Positions 58,234 through 64,000 of a DNA stretch of 64,000 bases are shown in pieces. Position 1 is the stretch's first letter. Each line of letters starts with the position of its first letter. This stretch comes from Microvelia longipes. Its lineage: Eukaryota > Arthropoda > Insecta > Hemiptera > Veliidae. The notes below the pieces were generated by a model. That model did no database searches. It was not told where the DNA came from and saw only the letters and a program-made list of their open reading frames with translations. Location of the stretch: positions 51,990,495-52,054,494 of the forward strand of contig JACMZG010000008.1 in assembly GCA_018340805.1 (NCBI GenBank), given 5' to 3'. The position numbers and the translations under genes were made by a program.

Positions 58234-58399
58234 TATTTTTTAAGAATAAGTTTTGTGGATTTCGTATTACTCCTCTTAGTAATAATTTATATAAATATTT
58301 ATTAAAAGAAATAAAAAACTAGTAATTGTATAAACTTTAGAAGTAGTTGATTTTTCCCGTCGCTGATTTATTTCTGTAATTTTTGTATTTTTTTGCAAA

Positions 58400-58620
58400 G
58401 TCAACCAACCAAAGTCGACAAACGAGTTTTTTGCAAAGTCGACGGTTGGTCGCCGGTTGGTCAACCGGTTTGTCGCCGGTTTGTCGCCGGTTGGTCGACC
58501 GGTTGGTCGCCAGTTGACCTACCGGAGCCTCCTGCGCCGGTCGCCGAATTTTTTTTTCTTTGCAAAGTCGACCAACCGGCGCCTCGGGAAATTTCCCGAA
58601 CGCTCTTATGGCCCATCCGT
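58400..58620. repeat. GC-rich minisatellite island
   Basis: Irregular repeats of CGGTTGGTCG and CGGTTTGTCGC over 58437-58515, flanked by inverted pieces TTTGCAAAGTCGAC (58392 and 58431) and TTGCAAAGTCGACCAACCGG (58559). Much more GC-rich than anything nearby. The overlapping frames on both strands result from lack of stops in GC-rich repeats. Confidence 0.7.
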
Positions 58621-59897
58621 CGCTGCACTTAATCATGTAGTACAAAAATTACGTTTCTATATTCGCAAGCATTGCAAAATACTAGCGGCCATACTTGGCA
58701 GCCTAGTTATTTATTGATTACAATCATTTAAATTTATGATCGCGATATCATTATTTTATGTTATATTTTGTTGATATCAATTTTTTAAATTAAATTTATT
58801 TATTTTTATTTCCTTTTTATTAGTGAAGTCTAACTAACCTGTAATGTAAATATACATTATTTTTAGATGATATTCTAAATTATATATTTCTTTATCAATT
58901 AATAAACCAACTTACAAGAATGAAATTGAATAAAACAATAAAAGAGTATATATTTAAATTATTAAATATGTAATTATTGAAGCGTTAAGTTATTAAATAA
59001 AACTTAACTATTTACTAGAAAAAAATAAATATAATTGACTCATCAAAATAGAATACTTAAGACTTGAGCTTGACCTTGCTCAAGATAAAGCTTTTGCGGC
59101 TGAAAAAAATATTTTCTCTCCTATAAAAAGTTGGTCTATTAAAAATAAATGCAATAACTATAATAATTATTTATTAAGTTGCATGTTTATTTTATTTTAT
59201 TTAAAAACGTATTTATTATTATTATTATTGAGAGATCCCTTATGTTTTCTCAGCAGTTATATGGACACGAAAGTATCTTGCCATTTTGGCTCCGAAAATA
59301 ACTCTAGAGAGTAATTTTAAATGACTAAAGGAAAGTATTTAAGCATGTAATGATTGTTACAGAGAGAGTAGTAAAGTAAAAAGAGCCTTATAGCTGAAAA
59401 TTCTCTTTGTAATCTCTTAGAGGCTTAACAATCTTAAACTTTACAATCTTTTAACTAGCAATTTATTCGGGCCATTTGGTCTTTATGTAGCATTACATGC
59501 TTTTTTGGATCAAGGCCAAAAATCTCTTATCTTATGTAGTTGTTTTGAATGATCTTGCTCACTTCATGTCAGCGAGGTACACTTTTTCTAACATACTATC
59601 CTGTATTTAAAAGATTAGATATGTATCTTCTTGTAGATTAAAAGTAATTTACATTAGTTTTAACCTATTCTTATCAGTTCCAATATTTTTCTGTACATCT
59701 TACTGCAGAGGTGAGTTTTTGTTAAATTTCAATAAAATAAATAAATGATTTGCTTAATAAATAAGTTTATACAGACATAATAGTTTTGAGTCAATTGACT
59801 TACCAAATAATAAATTACTTTACTGTAATACACACTTTACAGTAGCACACATATTACTGAAACATTGCAACAATATTTCGGAAATAATTTATGAAAC

Positions 59898-59900
<3 letters not shown>
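58621..59900. other. Spacer without a gene
   Basis: AT-rich DNA with no recognised coding frame or repeat beyond short A/T tracts. Confidence 0.55.
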
Positions 59901-59966
<66 letters not shown>

Positions 59967-59970
59967 TAAT
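59901..59970. repeat. (AT)n microsatellite
   Basis: Uninterrupted dinucleotide run followed by a short broken copy. Confidence 0.95.
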
Positions 59971-61720
59971 ATTTCCTATATACCATAATAAACTTCTTAG
60001 TTAATTGCCAATGTATATTGGGTGTCCCCAAATAGAGTTGGCTGTAAGCTAGAATGACTAAACTAAAAATGTTATTTTTCGAGAAAAAGTCTTTTTTCAT
60101 TAACAGTTTGGTTTGCTTCAGAATAAAGAATTATTTTATCATCAAAATGTAAAACAGAAAAAAAATTATCATAAAAAAGATATAATATTAAGATGTTACA
60201 CCCAATGTTTACTTCACTTTTCGCGTTTCTGCTCCCATAGATACCAAAAATTAAAAAAATTGTTTTTGTATGTGGAGATGGATGAGGGCTTCAGTCGTGG
60301 ACCGATAAAAGTCAAAGTGAATTTCTGATATAGCAGCACCTTTCAAAGATACAATTATTTTTAATTTTTATTAATAGATAACTCTTTTTTCGAGGGCACT
60401 TTTTTTTATGATGAATAATTGTAATATTCTTTAATTTAAAACAATTCTAACTCGAGAAGAGATTCATGCAAGGCATATTCTGTAAAGTTTTCTTACTTCT
60501 CTATTTTATTGCGATGTAATAATGCTAATGTTAATTTTATTAACTTGAAAGAATCTGTAAAATAATTATTTTAAAGCAATTAAGAAAAACTACAGCATTG
60601 CATTTGTATTATTTGCATGGATTCTGGGTTTTCTAACTGTCGGAATGCAGAACCTTAAAGAGGATATAAACATTTGTTCACTGCAGGTACCTAGTTTCTA
60701 TCTCCTGCGTTCCCAGCCACCTCTCTATGCTAATCGCCTACTTTTTAATTCTATTCAATTAGCCTAGAGAGGGAACTCTACAAAAAAAAGACTCCAGACC
60801 TGTCTAACGACCAGTGTTGCTAATTAAATTTTATGTATAAAGAGAGGAAACAAGTCTGTTGAGAGTCGTATCTCTGCGGCCGAGACGTGAGCAAAGAATT
60901 TTCTAAAACTTCGAAAGAATTTAGTTCCATTCTGTAACACAATTTTTAAGAAAATGCAAAATAGCTGTACACAAACTCAATTTAGTCTATTTAGTTGTCA
61001 ATTCTTATAATAATAATAATAATAATAAATACAATGATTTCATATTTTGAGTGACTGAAGCACTGATTTAGCATGAATGGAAAAAGTAGTCATTGAGGAT
61101 ATCTATACAACCGTTCTTTGAAAATAATTATCGAACTTGAAGCTTATATGTATATTATAAATATATAGGGATAAATATTTGCATTTATACTCTGTTGCAT
61201 TTGGTCTAACGTTACATATCGAATCTCATAACACATGTTTTGCTTTTTAGGGAGTATTCTTCCGAAAATAACGCTAACACGGTCGTATTGTAGAAAGTGT
61301 AGAGGTCGATTCTTTGATGACAACATGTGTAGCAACAAGTAATAATAAGAAAACAACCAATACTTGATAAATATACTCTTAGCGGCCCAAAGAAAGTCGC
61401 TAAAACCACAACTAGGCCTGGAGATTGATTTTTGTACCAAGTTTCAACACTTAAGCATAAGCACACAGTGAGGAACGATGATAACAGGGATACATACATA
61501 CCATGCTTTTATAGTATGGCATATGCTTACTTCCTCAGACGGACAACTTCTTGGCAAGCCCCGGGGGATAACTGCTTTTAATTCCTTGGCCAACGGCTTC
61601 AGTATTTAAAAAAGTTTATCTTTACTGAGAAACTTTGACTTCGAGTGGAAAAATTGTTTTCCCTCCCTAGTAGTGTTGTTTGGTACATGAGACAAAACCA
61701 AGTGATAAAAACGAATTAAT
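59971..61720. other. Spacer with possible transposon edge
   Basis: GGGTGTCCCCAAATAGAGTT near 60020 has the style of a mariner-type tip, but no partner was found. An (AAT)n run lies at 61009-61028. The two overlapping minus frames at 61144-61499 are open but carry no motif, so I do not call them. Confidence 0.4.
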
Positions 61721-61729
61721 AATTGGGCA

Positions 61730-62660
61730 AAATTCACTCACTATCGATTGTGTGTTGTAACTGACCGTTTGGTACCGTCTTGGGGACCCATAAACATCTT
61801 TACGGTGATTAAATAAGAAACGGCACAATTTTACGTGGAAATAAAATACGTATTTCGAAAATCAATTGATATATCAGGAAGGGCTAGTACACAGCACGAA
61901 GATTCGATACTAACTAAACTCTCGGAAGAGAGATACACCGAGAATAGATAATATAAACATAAGAAATCATAAATTCACAGATCTAAAGGGGCTAAAGTGT
62001 TAACAAGTGTAAAAAAAAGTGTGCCTTTGTATGTCCGAAAACTTAGTCAGTGAAAGTGATGGCGGCGACACGAGTAACGTAAGTGACTAGGAACAAAGTG
62101 CTCAGTTCTTGAAGACAGACGTCTCCTAATGGCACTGCGGAGCTTTGACTTTCAGGTCAAGGCTATAGAATGAGTTTGTACACGCTGACATCTGGGAGCT
62201 AGAGTTCTTTGTCGGGTGGCGCTGGACTGTCGTGGTGAGCCTAGCTAGAGTCTGAACTGATGAGATTGGTGAGACTGGAAGGACGAGGTCAAGTGAGACT
62301 AATGTGATCAGAGGAGCTAGTAAGACTAGATGAAACAAGCACACAGTGAACTAGTAGTCGGCGTTAGCCAGAGCGATGAGCCTAGCCAGAGTTTAGCTGG
62401 TCTAGATGAACTAGGCACACTGTGAACTAGACGCAGATACTAGCCAGAGCAGTGAGTTTGGATAGAGTCTGGTTGGGCTGGATGAACTAGACACACTGTA
62501 AACCAGTTACATGTGCAGTGCACCATGTACGGAGGGGGTGCTTCCTAGATGATTGGATGTGTACAAACTCAGGAGTTAATGTTGAGTGAAATTTGAGTGA
62601 GGGGAAAACGCTAAATGACCCTACGGGTTAAAGCGTAAAAAAAAAGTGTAAAAAACTGTT
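61730..62660 (+). repeat. Unclassified repeat family, longer copy
   Basis: The right part (62340-62660) shares CACCATGTACGGAGG, TGCTTCCTAGATGATTGGA and a GGTTAAAGCG-type end with 300-560 and 17450-17700. Upstream, a loose internal repeat of about 60 bases (TAGCCAGAGC then GATGAACTAG then CACACTG) occurs three to four times. Near 62030 a short frame starts MSENLVSESDGGDTSNVSD and stops. This looks like the leader and broken first frame of a retroelement, but no enzyme motif confirms it. Confidence 0.45.
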
Positions 62661-63805
62661 TTTTTTGCAATGGAAATTCTATGCTAGAAACATTATTATT
62701 AGTGAACCTTAGTTTTTAACGAAATAAAGTAACTAAGCTGTGTTCTAAACTTATAATTTCCAGGGTAGCACAACTTATCAATTGTCCTAATTTGAGTGAG
62801 GTAATTTATGTACCCAGTATTTCCAAATGTCTAGAGGCCAAGAATCCCTTAAAATTGTGAGAGTTTTAAGTATGAATATCTTTCACTTATCTCACAGTAG
62901 ATCTATTAATAAGAAGAATAGTGAATTAAGATTGTAACGATAATTGTTTTGAGTTTTGCTACAAATTTATCCTTCTAGACCTGACAATAAATCTATCTCA
63001 TTCAATAACTAAAAAAAAAATTAAATGTTACTGCCAAATATAAGCTTGAGATGCTTGTTACACTTGCATCAACTAAAGATGATCGGCTTGTAAACAATTC
63101 TTCATTATCATAAATTTCATTTAGCCTTTTCTACAAGTATATCTTGTTTTTATCACCAATAACAGTCTTAAACTTGCAACAAGAACAATTTCTTGCTACA
63201 GGAATATTATTCTACATAAAATAGTGTTACATGCTCAAAGCATAGTCAGAACAAGTATTCTTATTTTTTGTGAGAAGATTATTATTTTTGTCAGTGCAGT
63301 CCCCCTGAAATGGCTAGGGGCCGCCAGTTCTAGTATTATTGCAAATATATTAAGAAGTGCTTTATTATTTTAGTAGTCCATGATAGTTCAATGAGTTATT
63401 ATCGGTAAGGACACTGAAAATACTATTTAAATTATTTACATTATTTAGTTCATTCATTCCATGATGTACGATATTTTGCTTGTTACACCAAGCATATTAT
63501 AAACAAAGTCAATCATAAACCCTACAAAGCATTTTAATAAAACTATGTGGTCATGTCTAAGAGAAAATTAAACTTAAACAGTTGGAAAGAATTTTTCCTA
63601 ATATGCTTGGCGTATACAAGCGAAATAATTGGTTACTAGCCTATCATTTTAGAGGAATTGTTTTGTATAACCCTCTAAATAATTTTGCGCATTCTGTTGA
63701 AAATATAAATAGATAGTTGACAGATAGAAAAATAATTAAGTATAAATTGTCATGTAATGTCAAATATATTTCATTCTTACTCAGGAATCCAAAGCGTTTC
63801 ATTTT
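62661..63805. other. Spacer without a gene
   Basis: AT-rich; no frame or repeat recognised. It could contain an LTR if the primer-site match at 63814 is genuine. Confidence 0.45.
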
Positions 63806-63813
63806 TTAACAAG

Positions 63814-63824
63814 TGGCGACCGTG
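63814..63824 (+). promoter_or_regulatory. Possible LTR-element primer-binding site (tRNA-Arg type)
   Basis: TTTTTTAACAAGTGGCGACC followed by GTG: TGGCGACCGTG matches the first 11 bases expected for a primer site complementary to an insect tRNA-Arg, two bases after ...AACA, a plausible LTR end. The next bases do not continue the match. An element could lie to the right of the window. Confidence 0.3.
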
Positions 63825-64000
63825 TGGAATTAGTAAAGAACCTAGTTCAATCAAGGGAAACGTTTTGTTAGCTACATCTCTCTGAAGGCTATAAAAAGAT
63901 TGGAGGTGTAGAAGAAGTTAAATTTTAGTTAAAGAAATATAGCGCAGTAAGTAAAACATTTGCAATTGATAATTAGTAAAGATGAAGCTGATAGATGTTT

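Noticed and set aside
58337..58717. Overlapping frames in the GC-rich minisatellite
   Set aside because: Open only because stops are rare in GC-rich repeats; the peptides are repeat translations.
61144..61499. Two overlapping minus frames of 95-98 codons
   Set aside because: Hydrophobic, cysteine-rich read-outs in two frames of the same DNA without motifs or splice signals; more likely chance.
62257..62290. CTGATGAG as another hammerhead core
   Set aside because: No GAAA box at a suitable distance (GACTGGAAGG instead) and no pairing arms.

Overview
The window is strongly AT-rich, gene-poor eukaryotic nuclear DNA made almost entirely of mobile elements, satellites and their debris. The element mix fits an arthropod, most likely an insect: Ty3/gypsy with a tRNA-Ser-type primer site, BEL/Pao, a CR1-like LINE with a PHD-finger ORF1, a Penelope-like element, Tc1/mariner elements whose transposase starts with the MYTNEEY-type helix-turn-helix common in arthropods, and a PIF/Harbinger MITE. 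No bacterial gene, rRNA or complete host gene was found. The only host-like coding signal is one possible internal exon at 35067-35164.

Region 1 (1-27.5 kb) holds two direct copies of a block of at least 10.4 kb (about 1-10640 and 17148-27500, offset about 17.15 kb). Each copy is nested. A satellite of about 46 bp is interrupted by a 4.4-kb minus-strand Ty3/gypsy element (167-bp LTRs, CATCT target duplication) and by a Tc1/mariner element. The right terminal inverted repeat of the mariner has been amplified into a satellite of about 330 bp, 8-9 units per copy. Both copies carry the same insertions at the same sites, so the whole block was duplicated, either in the genome or by the assembly. 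Between the copies lie AT microsatellites, an 887-bp assembly gap (11936-12822), an inverted copy of a GCAATAA-rich block, an array containing GCGAAGC, and a large inverted array of the 46-bp satellite.

Region 2 (27.5-44.4 kb) contains a nearly full-length but frameshifted CR1-like LINE (30319-34455), the possible host exon, a minus-strand I/Jockey-type LINE relic (37200-38770), a deleted BEL/Pao element (39738-42310), a Tc1/mariner relic and SINE-like pieces.

Region 3 (44.4-64 kb) contains a Harbinger-type MITE with subterminal 11-bp repeats, a near-perfect 476-bp palindrome, a tRNA-like SINE piece, a decayed Penelope-like element interrupted by three tandem 315-bp units that each hold a hammerhead ribozyme motif, a 0.7-kb fold-back element, two minisatellites, and at the right end a repeat family shared with the left end of the window.

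The observations most worth following are the tandem hammerhead units inside the Penelope-like element, the satellite that arose from a transposon terminal repeat, and the question of whether the 17-kb duplication is real. Differences between the duplicate copies are mostly 1-2 base indels, so many frameshifts may be consensus errors rather than true mutations.
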